In this document: positions 56,147 through 64,000 of the stretch, in pieces | Layout of the letters: each line of letters begins with the position of its first letter | Numbering within the stretch: the first letter of the stretch is position 1 | NCBI RefSeq assembly: GCF_010092445.1 | Contig: NZ_CP048031.1 | Coordinates: forward strand, 868,001-932,000 | Direction: 5' to 3' | Source: Shewanella sp. Arc9-LZ | GTDB lineage: Bacteria; Pseudomonadota; Gammaproteobacteria; Enterobacterales; Shewanellaceae | DNA length: 64,000 nucleotides | The notes under the pieces: generated by a model | The model's input: the letters and a program-made list of their open reading frames with translations, nothing else | Told to the model about the DNA's origin: nothing | The model's database searches: none | Translations under genes and position numbers: made by a program

Positions 56147-56858
56147 TCGATCTATTTAACATTGAACTTGCTGTTTATATTTTACAGATGATTAGTGTCT
56201 GTTGATCTTTGTTGGTTGAATTTTGTTCGAGTGAAAACGTTTTAATCGAGGCTAATGAATTGCTGCCTAGTCATCTAAGCAAAATGCATTCAACAAAGAG
56301 TAAAACGTTTTTAGCCGAACCTTTCGGGCAGCGTTTGTAGGTCATTTTTACTGTGTTATCGACTTTTTATGTAGAATAACTACACCGCAAAGTCTCTGCC
56401 TTGTAGCTCATGTTTAAGTAATGGCCAGCAATTCGCTGCAAAAACAACCTTGAAAGATCAACAGGACCTAGTGTTTCTAGGTCTTACCGGACTTAGTGGC
56501 AGATGAATGAGGGGGATAACCTTTCATCATTTATACATTGGGTTTTGCCTTTACCAAGACTGGCTTTAACCTTTGCCGTTAATACATTCATAATACGATC
56601 TGTGACGATTGGCTCTACAGTGATATCTGTTTATTTTTATTGAAATGAGCGTGTTCATCAATTTAGTCATTTTTATAAACACTATTGATTAGCTAGCACT
56701 GTTCTGCTGCTAGCGAATCAATAGTGTTTATCCTGCAAAATCACCTTAAAGCTATCATTTTGGCAATTAACCCAAGACTATTGGGTCAAAAACACCGATA
56801 ATTCACCCTAATTTAGACAAGCTGGCCGTTTGGTTGCGCAAGACTGTGGATATATTCA
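56147..56858. other. Intergenic region upstream of the YcaO gene
   Basis: 712 bases without a supported gene. The clearest structure is the hairpin at 56675-56731 (separate entry). It should also contain the promoter of the OsmC-YcaO gene. Confidence 0.4.
56675..56731. repeat. Long interrupted inverted repeat
   Basis: ATAAACACTATTGATT and its exact complement form the outer 16 bp. An inner 7-bp arm GCTAGCA/TGCTAGC continues the stem around a 9-base loop, with one unpaired base on each side. It lies 128 bases before the YcaO gene. No T-run follows on either strand. Confidence 0.85.
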
Positions 56859-59045
56859 ATGGAAATCAAAGTAAATTTTCTCGATAATTTGAGACTCGAA
56901 GCTAAGTTTGACGACTTTACCGTCACCGCCGATCAGCCGATCCGTTACAAAGGTGATGGTTCTGCTCCTAGTCCTTTTGATTATTTCTTAGCATCTTCAG
57001 CACTTTGCGCCGCTTACTTCATTAAGGTGTATTGTAAAGCTCGTGATATTTCGACTGAAAATATCAAATTGTCGCAAAACAATATCGTTGACCCGGAAGA
57101 TCGTTATAACCAAATTTTCCAAATTCAAGTTGAGTTACCGGATGATATTTCGGATAAAGATCGTCAAGGTATTTTACGTTCAATCGATCGTTGTACCGTT
57201 AAAAAAGTGGTTCAGACTGGGCCAGAGTTTAAAATCGAAACCGTTGAAAACTTAGACGCCGACGCCAATGCGATGCTGATGGGCCAAACTGAAGCCGATG
57301 CGAGTACTTTTATCTTAGGTAAAGACTTACCGCTTGAGCAGACTATTAAAAACATGACGGGGTTGTTAGCCGACCTTGGGATGAAGATTGAGATTTCGTC
57401 ATGGCGTAACATTGTGCCTAATGTGTGGTCTTTACATATTCGTGATGCAGCATCACCTATGTGTTTCACCAACGGAAAAGGTGCCACTAAAGAGAGCGCG
57501 TTATGTTCTGCTTTAGGCGAGTTTATAGAGCGTCTTAATAATAACTTTTTTTATAACGATCAATTCTTTGGTACTGAAATCGCCAATAGCGAATTTGTGC
57601 ATTACCCAAATGAGAAATGGTTTGCACTAGAAGACGATGATGCTCTGCCTACTGGCATTTTAGATGAGTACTGTTTAGACATTTATAACCCCGATGAAGA
57701 GTTATGTGGCTCACATTTAATTGATACTAACTCAGGCAATAAAGATCGTGGCATTTGTGCTATTCCATACACGCGTCAGTCAGATGGGGAAACGGTCTAT
57801 TTCCCGTCTAACCTTATTGAAAACTTATTTTTAAGCAATGGCATGAGTGCGGGTAATAACCTGCAAGAAGCCCATGTGCAGTGTTTATCTGAAATTTTTG
57901 AACGTGCAGTTAAACGTCAAATTATCGAACAAGAAATTGTACTACCCGATGTGCCAATGGCAGTACTAGAGAAATTCCCAAGTATTTTAGCGGGCATTAA
58001 AGGGCTTGAAGAGCAAGGCTTCCCTATTGTTGTGAAAGACGCTTCTTTAGGCGGTCAATTTCCTGTTATGTGCGTGACCTTAATGAACCCACGTACTGGT
58101 GGTGTATTTGCCTCGTTTGGTGCACACCCTAGCTTTGAAGTGGCATTAGAGCGCAGCTTAACCGAGTTATTACAAGGTCGCAGCTTTGAAGGCTTAAACG
58201 ATGTGCCAAAGCCTACTTTTAATAGCATGGCAGTGACTGAGCCAGAAAACTTTGTTGAACACTTTATTGATTCAACAGGGGTTATCTCTTGGCGTTTCTT
58301 TAGCAGTAAGTTTGATTACGAATTCTGTGAATGGGACTTTAGCGGTACTAGTGAAGAAGAAGCCAGCGGTTTATTCGGTATTTTAGAGGCCATGGGCAAA
58401 GAAGTGTATATTGCCGAGTTTACAGATTTAGGCGCATCTGCGTGTCGTATTTTAGTGCCGGAATATTCAGAAGTGTATCCAGTAGATGACTTGATTTGGG
58501 ACAACACCAATAAGTCTTTAAACTACCGTGAAGATATCTTAAATCTGCATTCATTAAGCACTAAAGCGTTAGGTAAGTTAGTTAATCGCTTAGAAGAAAG
58601 CCAGCTAGATAACCATACCGATATTCGTACCTTAATTGGTATTGTGTTTGATGAAAATACGGTTTGGGGCCAGTTAACCATTATCGAACTGAAGATTTTG
58701 ATTTATCTTGCATTAGGCTCGCACGAAGATGCGATTGAATTGGTAGGTGAGTTCTTACAGTTTAACGACAATACCGTCCAACGAAGTCTGTTTTATCAAG
58801 CTGTGAATGCAGTATTGGAAGTGACCTTAGATGAAGACTTAGAACTTGAGCACTTTATCGGTAACTTTAACCGCATGTTCGGTAAAGAAGTGATGGACAA
58901 TGTCGTCGGTTCGGTTAATGGCACAGTACGCTTTTATGGCCTGAGCAAAACCAGCATGAATCTCGAAGGCATTGAACCGCATTTACGTTTGATCGAAAGC
59001 TACAAAAAACTGCATCAAGCGCGTAAAGCAAACCTTAGTATCTAG
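56859..59045 (+). CDS. ycaO: OsmC-YcaO fusion protein
   Basis: The 728-residue protein has two parts. Residues 1-145 are an OsmC-like domain with the paired Cys50 (SSALCAAYF) and Cys112 (DRCTVKK). The YcaO domain follows (about 180-580), with ATP-binding Glu-rich motifs GEFIERLNNNFF and EAHVQCLSEIFERAVKRQ; the C-terminus is helical. YcaO enzymes phosphorylate peptide backbones; E. coli YcaO helps RimO beta-methylthiolation of ribosomal S12. The OsmC fusion is known from Vibrio- and Shewanella-like genomes. No precursor peptide or dehydrogenase is nearby, so a housekeeping role is more likely than a natural-product cluster. Confidence 0.92.
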   Translation: MEIKVNFLDNLRLEAKFDDFTVTADQPIRYKGDGSAPSPFDYFLASSALCAAYFIKVYCKARDISTENIKLSQNNIVDPEDRYNQIFQIQVELPDDISDKDRQGILRSIDRCTVKKVVQTGPEFKIETVENLDADANAMLMGQTEADASTFILGKDLPLEQTIKNMTGLLADLGMKIEISSWRNIVPNVWSLHIRDAASPMCFTNGKGATKESALCSALGEFIERLNNNFFYNDQFFGTEIANSEFVHYPNEKWFALEDDDALPTGILDEYCLDIYNPDEELCGSHLIDTNSGNKDRGICAIPYTRQSDGETVYFPSNLIENLFLSNGMSAGNNLQEAHVQCLSEIFERAVKRQIIEQEIVLPDVPMAVLEKFPSILAGIKGLEEQGFPIVVKDASLGGQFPVMCVTLMNPRTGGVFASFGAHPSFEVALERSLTELLQGRSFEGLNDVPKPTFNSMAVTEPENFVEHFIDSTGVISWRFFSSKFDYEFCEWDFSGTSEEEASGLFGILEAMGKEVYIAEFTDLGASACRILVPEYSEVYPVDDLIWDNTNKSLNYREDILNLHSLSTKALGKLVNRLEESQLDNHTDIRTLIGIVFDENTVWGQLTIIELKILIYLALGSHEDAIELVGEFLQFNDNTVQRSLFYQAVNAVLEVTLDEDLELEHFIGNFNRMFGKEVMDNVVGSVNGTVRFYGLSKTSMNLEGIEPHLRLIESYKKLHQARKANLSI

Positions 59046-59069
59046 TTTATTGGTTCTGTTTTGCATAGC

Positions 59070-59105
59070 AAAAAGCCCGCCATTTATGTGGCGGGCTTTT
59101 TTGTT
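59070..59105. terminator. Terminator after the YcaO gene
   Basis: AAAAAGCCCGCCA/TGGCGGGCTTTTTT around loop TTATG. It serves the YcaO gene and probably the convergent CotH gene. Confidence 0.92.
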
Positions 59106-59132
59106 GCGCTATATTGTGAAGGAGTGGTCTGC

Positions 59133-60620
59133 TTACTGTTTGTCTAAATAGCTTTCTACAGCAGTGGCTCTATCTTCTGCATGCTCTATTAGCTCATCGA
59201 TAGCACGGTAAAAATCGCTGCTACTTTCTAAAAAGCTATACCCAGAGACTTCAGTGGTCGCATAAGGGGCAACAAGTGCAGAGTAAGCATTGTAGCTTGC
59301 TTGCATTTTATTGGTTTCGAATGCATCGCTGATAACCTCAAGTAAAAACTGGTTGTAGCGGTCACGGTATACATCATCTGCGTACAGTTTTGATATGAGT
59401 GGCCAGCTGCTTGAGTTGAGGTCTGAGAAGTCTAACGACAATGCGCCACCTTGTTTCCCGTCTTGCAATGCTTCGTTGTTGTCCCAAGGTATCCAGGTCA
59501 GTTTTGAATTGTCTGGATTGTTATATAAATAGTAGTTGTGTGGCATTAAGCCGTAAGTGTCCCAGTTTTGAATGATGCCATTAACGGCTAAGTATTTTAA
59601 AAATACATCAACATCAAATACCGTTTCTAGATTGGCTCGCCATGTTTCAGGATCTGTGCTGCGAGTGTCGTCGTGTAGGGCGGTAAACAGGGCTTGTATG
59701 TCAGACCAATCTTCGTCGTCTTCGTTAGTTTTTTTCTCAAAGTCTTCTTGATTAAATGACCCATCAACAAACATTGCGCCATCATCTTCGGGTTTGTACA
59801 AGTTACCTTTGTCGCTAGAAAATTGCGTGTCGATTACAGTGTCATCAATTTCTTCTACAAGAGTATATAAACCAAAATATTCTGGGCCGTCTCCATGGTC
59901 AACGTATAAGGTGTAAAACCCTGTGTGAGATACAGCAAGCCCAGCGTCTTTAAACACATCCGCTGCGACTTTTTCACGTAACATTGACTCATCATCAAAG
60001 TTATTTTTTAAACTAAACTTTTTAAAGCCATAAAAACGTTGGTTTTTAATTTGCGGGTAATCGTCTTCATACTCGTCGAAATCAAGTTTAAGTGCCAGTT
60101 TAAGAATGCCTTGTTGCCAGCTAGTTTGCAGTGATGAATTACCTTTAAAGCGGATGCCGACGCGATACCATTGCGTGCCGTTATAAAATACTTCAGCTGG
60201 AACAAAAATAGGATCTTCATCGGTATCACTTAAGCTATTTGATGAGCTTCTACCAAATTCACCATAGAGTGTCGTCATGTCATCTAACATGCTTTGCCAG
60301 CGCGCTTGTGTGACAACGATATCAAGCCGTTTAACTTCGGTATCACTAAACACTTCATCAAAGTTAGGGTCGACATTTTTGCTGTGGGTTTCGTCTGTCC
60401 AATCGCTCGCTTCAAAATCTGCGTCAGTGACCTCTGTTTCAGTATCAGTGCTTGTGTCAGTATCAGCGCTAATGACCGTTTCGGCTATTTCGCTGTTGCT
60501 ATCACTGTCGCTACCACAACCTGTGAGTATAAAAGCACAACTGAGTGTCATGATAAGTAATAGTGTCATTGGCTGGTTAATTAACCGCTTTTTGAGGTGT
60601 AAGTTATTAAGGGAAAACAT
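59133..60620 (-). CDS. CotH-like kinase lipoprotein
   Basis: The 495-residue protein has a lipoprotein signal ending FILTGC (Cys near 35) and a low-complexity Ser/Asp/Thr linker (about 37-65). The CotH domain begins around 95. Family landmarks are VGIRFKGNSSLQ, FYGFKKFSLKNNFDDESMLREK and HNYYLYNNPDNSKLTWIPWDNN. CotH proteins are atypical kinases that phosphorylate secreted proteins, first known from Bacillus spore coats. It would face the outer membrane or surface. AGGAGA lies five bases before ATG. Confidence 0.9.
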   Translation of the reverse strand: MFSLNNLHLKKRLINQPMTLLLIMTLSCAFILTGCGSDSDSNSEIAETVISADTDTSTDTETEVTDADFEASDWTDETHSKNVDPNFDEVFSDTEVKRLDIVVTQARWQSMLDDMTTLYGEFGRSSSNSLSDTDEDPIFVPAEVFYNGTQWYRVGIRFKGNSSLQTSWQQGILKLALKLDFDEYEDDYPQIKNQRFYGFKKFSLKNNFDDESMLREKVAADVFKDAGLAVSHTGFYTLYVDHGDGPEYFGLYTLVEEIDDTVIDTQFSSDKGNLYKPEDDGAMFVDGSFNQEDFEKKTNEDDEDWSDIQALFTALHDDTRSTDPETWRANLETVFDVDVFLKYLAVNGIIQNWDTYGLMPHNYYLYNNPDNSKLTWIPWDNNEALQDGKQGGALSLDFSDLNSSSWPLISKLYADDVYRDRYNQFLLEVISDAFETNKMQASYNAYSALVAPYATTEVSGYSFLESSSDFYRAIDELIEHAEDRATAVESYLDKQ

Positions 60621-60908
60621 CGGGCTCTCCTAGTACTTGGGTAAGATTATTTATATGAAGTCGTTACACGTATGTTAGAGAGTAAAAGTGCAGAAACTGC
60701 ACAGTGAGTGTGGAACAAAATAGCAAGTCGATAAAAGTGCGATCTTGTTCACTGTGATATATTTGCGTGCTAATAGCCGTCGCCACCGGTATTCGATAAG
60801 ATAAATAAGTTTACAGTGAAGAGGTTTATCTTTAGGTTAGTGAACAATGATAATGTTAACGTCTTGTAAAAAAACACATTCTTAATAATTAATATTCAAG
60901 GACGATAA

Positions 60909-62312
60909 ATGAAACCTTCACTTTTTTTGCTCAGCTGTGCAATGTTAAGCCCTGCTATAAACGCCAATGAATTACCGCCAATTTTAGATTTTCACCCACT
61001 TTGTAGTCCACACACTATCGATACAGCCAATGATAAAATCGTCTACGATATTGACTCAGACATGCCGGAATCGTCTAGTGATGGCGTGTTGTCCCATCGT
61101 GATGCTTATATACAACAAGCCTTTGTGGAAATACAGCGCAAAGCTGCAGCAGCAGGAGCGGATGCGATTATTATTGATAAATTAAGTGTTGGCGGAATTG
61201 AGCGAAGTATTGACTTGCAAGATGACAGTAGCCGAGTTAAATCGATCACCAAGCAAATCCATGTGATTACCACTGCGCAATACGTTACCTTTTGTGACGA
61301 TACACAACTGAGCAAAGATCCCACACCTTATAACAGTGAAGGTAAATCGGTTTCGTATACCCAAACCACAGTAAAGTTGACGATGCCAAACGAGAGGAAT
61401 GTATTAAAGCAAGCGCAAAAACACCAAGCACCTGATGCGCTTATTACAACCGACAGCGCCTATGGCATACACATTGGTGACTCGGTTGATGTTTTACAAC
61501 AAGCATTAGGTCCTCACAGTATTCAGTTGCAACTCGACAATGGTGCAACCGTTTATGGTTATGGGCGCAGTCTATGGTTTGTTGTTAAAGACAATCGTAT
61601 CGAAATGATTACCCAGGATTTAGGATTGTTAAATGGCCATGGTCAAAACCAAATTGCCTTAAGTGAAAACTATGATGGTGATCATTGGGTGATTGCTAAC
61701 CAAGTGCGTCAAGGTGATGGGCTTGCTAGCGTGAAAGCGCATTTAGCGCTTAAAAAGCAAGGTGATGTTTACAGTGTGGGAGATAAAAATAGCCGATTGA
61801 TATTAACTTTTGAAGACTATAATGAAAGTCTAGATAATGCTGCTGTTTCTCGACTTAACAGCTTTGCAATTATGCCATTAACAGTCACTGATGATCATCA
61901 CGTTAAGTTCGGTAACTTTGATAATATCGACATCGCAACATTGTTGACATTAGCATTTAAGCAAGCTTATACCTTGCAACCACAACAGCTCATCAACCAA
62001 ATCCAATTGACAGACAACGGTCCAAAAGTGCTGGTGAATAGCAATGTATTATTGGGTTTTGATCGCCAAGGAGTCGTTAATTCAATTAAAATTACCGAGT
62101 CGATGTTTGGCACGCAAACGATGAGTGAATTTAATGCTGTGCTTGCTAATTATCAGTTGCCTACTATCAAATCTCAATTGTTGGAGCGATACCCAAACGC
62201 AGAAGATAATTTTGATAACATTATGCTGACAAAAGGGACGGTGATGTTGTCGATTAATTTTGATTCATACGATGACGATGCGCAGCTGATTGATTTTACG
62301 TTACGTTTTTAA
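60909..62312 (+). CDS. Exported protein, unknown
   Basis: The 467-residue product has a signal peptide (MKPSLFLLSCAMLSPAINAN, cleavage after INA). Two Cys lie near the mature start (PLCSPH) and in VTFCDDT. The segment AAAAGADAIIIDKLSVGG resembles the ADAII motif of the lipoprotein at 17596 and YbjQ-like proteins. No catalytic motif is seen. AAGGACG precedes ATG. It stands alone; function unknown. Confidence 0.65.
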   Translation: MKPSLFLLSCAMLSPAINANELPPILDFHPLCSPHTIDTANDKIVYDIDSDMPESSSDGVLSHRDAYIQQAFVEIQRKAAAAGADAIIIDKLSVGGIERSIDLQDDSSRVKSITKQIHVITTAQYVTFCDDTQLSKDPTPYNSEGKSVSYTQTTVKLTMPNERNVLKQAQKHQAPDALITTDSAYGIHIGDSVDVLQQALGPHSIQLQLDNGATVYGYGRSLWFVVKDNRIEMITQDLGLLNGHGQNQIALSENYDGDHWVIANQVRQGDGLASVKAHLALKKQGDVYSVGDKNSRLILTFEDYNESLDNAAVSRLNSFAIMPLTVTDDHHVKFGNFDNIDIATLLTLAFKQAYTLQPQQLINQIQLTDNGPKVLVNSNVLLGFDRQGVVNSIKITESMFGTQTMSEFNAVLANYQLPTIKSQLLERYPNAEDNFDNIMLTKGTVMLSINFDSYDDDAQLIDFTLRF

Positions 62313-62448
62313 TCATCTTAGCGACTAGACCTGAGTGAGTGGTACAGTTACCAGCGCTATAGGCACAGATGGCATACAATATACCTTATTGAGGTTCAAT
62401 GGGGTAAAGTAGCACCCAAGTTTTGATCTAAAGTTGTTGGGAATACAA

Positions 62449-62697
62449 ATGAATATTGAAAATGATGTGATTGATAATTTAGCCGAATTAGAACGCTTTT
62501 TACTGTCGGTGGAAAAGGGCGGTTTAGGTTTGGAAGGTGTTGCTGGTGTGGGTATGGCAACTAGTCATGCCGACGGTCGTCATTTTGTTGCGGTATTTGG
62601 TGATAACCACAAGCTATTACTTGGCCGTTGGATTACCGCAGAAATCTTCGAAAGTGGTCAAGATATGGTTAAAAATGGGCTTAAATCTAAGCACTGA
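62449..62697 (+). CDS. Small soluble protein, unknown
   Basis: ATG 62449, with GGGAA upstream, gives 82 residues: MNIENDVIDNLAELERFLLS and onward, with a Gly-rich middle GLGLEGVAGVGMATSHADG. Not assigned to a family. It ends at a strong bidirectional terminator shared with amt. The frame is open upstream to 62434. Confidence 0.65.
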   Translation: MNIENDVIDNLAELERFLLSVEKGGLGLEGVAGVGMATSHADGRHFVAVFGDNHKLLLGRWITAEIFESGQDMVKNGLKSKH

Positions 62698-62716
62698 TTG
62701 TAGACTCTATTTTGAT

Positions 62717-62751
62717 TAAAAGGGGCAGAAATTCATTTCTGCCCCTTTTTA
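62717..62751. terminator. Bidirectional terminator
   Basis: AAAAGGGGCAGAAAT and its complement flank TC, with T-runs on both strands, between the small gene and amt. Confidence 0.92.
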
Positions 62752-62771
62752 CTATTAGTGACTTAGCATCA

Positions 62772-63974
62772 TCACTTATCTGAATTGGTTGAACCAATTT
62801 TGTGAATCGCTAAATCCGCCCCAATAAATTCATCTTCTTGGCTTAAGCGTAAACTCGATAGCTTGTTAACTACGCCATACACAATCATACCGCCAACAAT
62901 TGCCACCACAACGCCAGCAATACTACCGATAAGTTGTGACATAAAGCTGACTCCGCCAAGGCCTCCGAAAGCTTGCTGGCCAAAAATACCCGCTGCAATA
63001 CCGCCCCACACACCGCATAAACCGTGTAGTGGCCATACACCTAGAACGTCGTCTATTCTGTTGCTGCGTTGTAATTTGGTGTATACGAGAACAAACAAGC
63101 CGCCAGCGACACCGCCAACCACAAATGCGCCAACAGGATGCATTAAGTCAGAACCGGCACACACAGCCACTAAGCCTGCTAGTGGTCCGTTATGAATAAA
63201 ACCAGGGTCATTCTTACCCACCACAAGTGCCACAACCGTACCGCCAACCATAGCCATTAAACTGTTTACCGCTACTAAGCCACTAATTCCATCGAGGGTT
63301 TGCGCTGACATAACGTTAAAGCCAAACCAACCGACAATCAGCACCCAAGAGCCTAGCGCTAAGAAGGGAATATTTGATGGTGCAAAAGCGATACCGGGTT
63401 TGCGGCCGCGTCGGGCACCTAATAAATAGATGGCGACTAAGGCTAACCAACCGCCCATGGCATGTACCACAACGGAACCTGCAAAGTCATGGAATTGGGC
63501 GCCGAATTGGCTTTCTAACCAAGCTTGGAAGCCATAATTACCGTTCCACATAATCCCTTCAAATAACGGGTATACGAAGGCAACAATCAAAGCTGAAGCC
63601 AGTAAAAAAGGCCTAAAACTGCCGCGTTCAGCAATACCGCCAGATACAATCGCGGGAATGGCTGCTGCAAATGTGAGTAAGAAGAAAAATTTAACCAGTT
63701 GGTAACCATTATCAGTGGTTAAGCTTTCTGCGCTGACAAAAAAGTGATTGCCGTAAGCAATTTGATAACCAATGACAAAGTAGGCAATAGCGGAAAAAGC
63801 AAAGTCAGTTAGAATTTTCACCAAGGCATTGACTTGGTTTTTATGTCTCACTGTGCCCATTTCTAAAAATGCAAAGCCTGCGTGCATGGCTAACACCATA
63901 ATTGCACCAAGTAAGATAAACAAGGTGTCTGCACTTTGTGCAATGACGCCAATAGCATCACTAATATTATTCAT
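62772..63974 (-). CDS. amt: Ammonium transporter Amt
   Basis: ATG 63974 (MNNISDAIGVIAQSADTLFIL) follows GGGAAC; the frame is open to 63986. The 400-residue protein has eleven membrane helices and Amt/MEP landmarks: HDFAGSVVVHAMGGWLAL with the first pore His, and HGLCGVWGGIAAGIF with the second. It conducts ammonium across the inner membrane. The usual partner glnK is not in the window but could lie upstream, beyond 64000. Expression is normally NtrC-controlled under nitrogen limitation. Confidence 0.95.
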   Translation of the reverse strand: MNNISDAIGVIAQSADTLFILLGAIMVLAMHAGFAFLEMGTVRHKNQVNALVKILTDFAFSAIAYFVIGYQIAYGNHFFVSAESLTTDNGYQLVKFFFLLTFAAAIPAIVSGGIAERGSFRPFLLASALIVAFVYPLFEGIMWNGNYGFQAWLESQFGAQFHDFAGSVVVHAMGGWLALVAIYLLGARRGRKPGIAFAPSNIPFLALGSWVLIVGWFGFNVMSAQTLDGISGLVAVNSLMAMVGGTVVALVVGKNDPGFIHNGPLAGLVAVCAGSDLMHPVGAFVVGGVAGGLFVLVYTKLQRSNRIDDVLGVWPLHGLCGVWGGIAAGIFGQQAFGGLGGVSFMSQLIGSIAGVVVAIVGGMIVYGVVNKLSSLRLSQEDEFIGADLAIHKIGSTNSDK

Positions 63975-64000
63975 TTCAGTTCCCACAAAACGATTCTCTG

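Noticed and set aside
56859..59045. YcaO-based azoline natural-product cluster
   Set aside because: No precursor peptide, dehydrogenase or partner cyclase gene is nearby; the OsmC-fused form is probably a stand-alone core protein.
1..64000. tRNA or rRNA genes, or prophage
   Set aside because: No tRNA cloverleaf, rRNA segment, phage structural gene or integrase was recognised by eye; a tRNAscan run would settle tRNAs.

Overview
The window looks like chromosome from a marine gammaproteobacterium, most likely Shewanella. This rests on moderately AT-rich DNA, the arrangement 6S RNA/zapA facing ygfB-ubiH-ubiI and then gcvT-gcvH-gcvP, and gene families I recall from that genus. It was judged by eye, with no database search.

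Region 1 (1-4.6 kb) is a minus-strand cluster: a lipoprotein with a glycerophosphodiesterase domain, an 825-residue membrane protein with a PEGA-like tail, and a DnaJ-type zinc-finger protein cut by the window edge. Region 2 (4.8-13.8 kb) is core genome: 6S RNA and zapA on the minus strand, and on the plus strand ygfB, two ubiquinone hydroxylases and the glycine cleavage genes, with a hairpin terminator between gcvH and gcvP.

Region 3 (13.8-25.6 kb) is accessory DNA. It starts with a Fic protein that has an AbiEi-like N-terminus, preceded by five copies of a 13-bp motif at 24-bp period. Small lipoproteins sit among REP-like repeats, followed by a GlxA-type regulator facing an isochorismatase-family hydrolase. 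Next is a minus-strand type I Thoeris defence operon (24564 to 20136): ThsA (SIR2-SLOG), a ThsB TIR protein, a second and different TIR gene split by an IS3-family element, a 70-residue unknown, and a third TIR protein. The IS has 30-bp inverted repeats and an AAC target duplication, and removing it restores the TIR frame exactly. A NERD-domain membrane protein is encoded just upstream.

Region 4 (26-31.3 kb) is the glyoxylate shunt: aceA facing a LysR regulator and then malate synthase G, with short tandem repeats beside both enzyme genes. Region 5 (31.5-48.5 kb) is mixed: a CBS protein, a serine hydrolase, an outer-membrane barrel, an exported KatG, a PhnD-like binding protein overlapping a hybrid histidine kinase, several unknown small genes, a DUF2157/DUF4401/GDYXXLXY operon, a DUF3297 gene, an unknown 191-residue protein coupled to a lipoprotein, and a LysE-type exporter. 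Region 6 (48.6-64 kb) holds a DsbA-like protein, a NodB deacetylase, trmH, an RRF-like small protein, an OmpA-like barrel, a cold-shock gene with a long leader, a 34-residue membrane peptide coupled by TAATG to a coiled-coil protein, an OsmC-YcaO fusion, a CotH lipoprotein, an exported unknown and an ammonium transporter.

The best leads are the five-gene Thoeris operon with its interrupted TIR and its 70-residue component, the AbiEi-Fic protein with its iteron-like repeats, and the coupled small membrane peptide at 55 kb.
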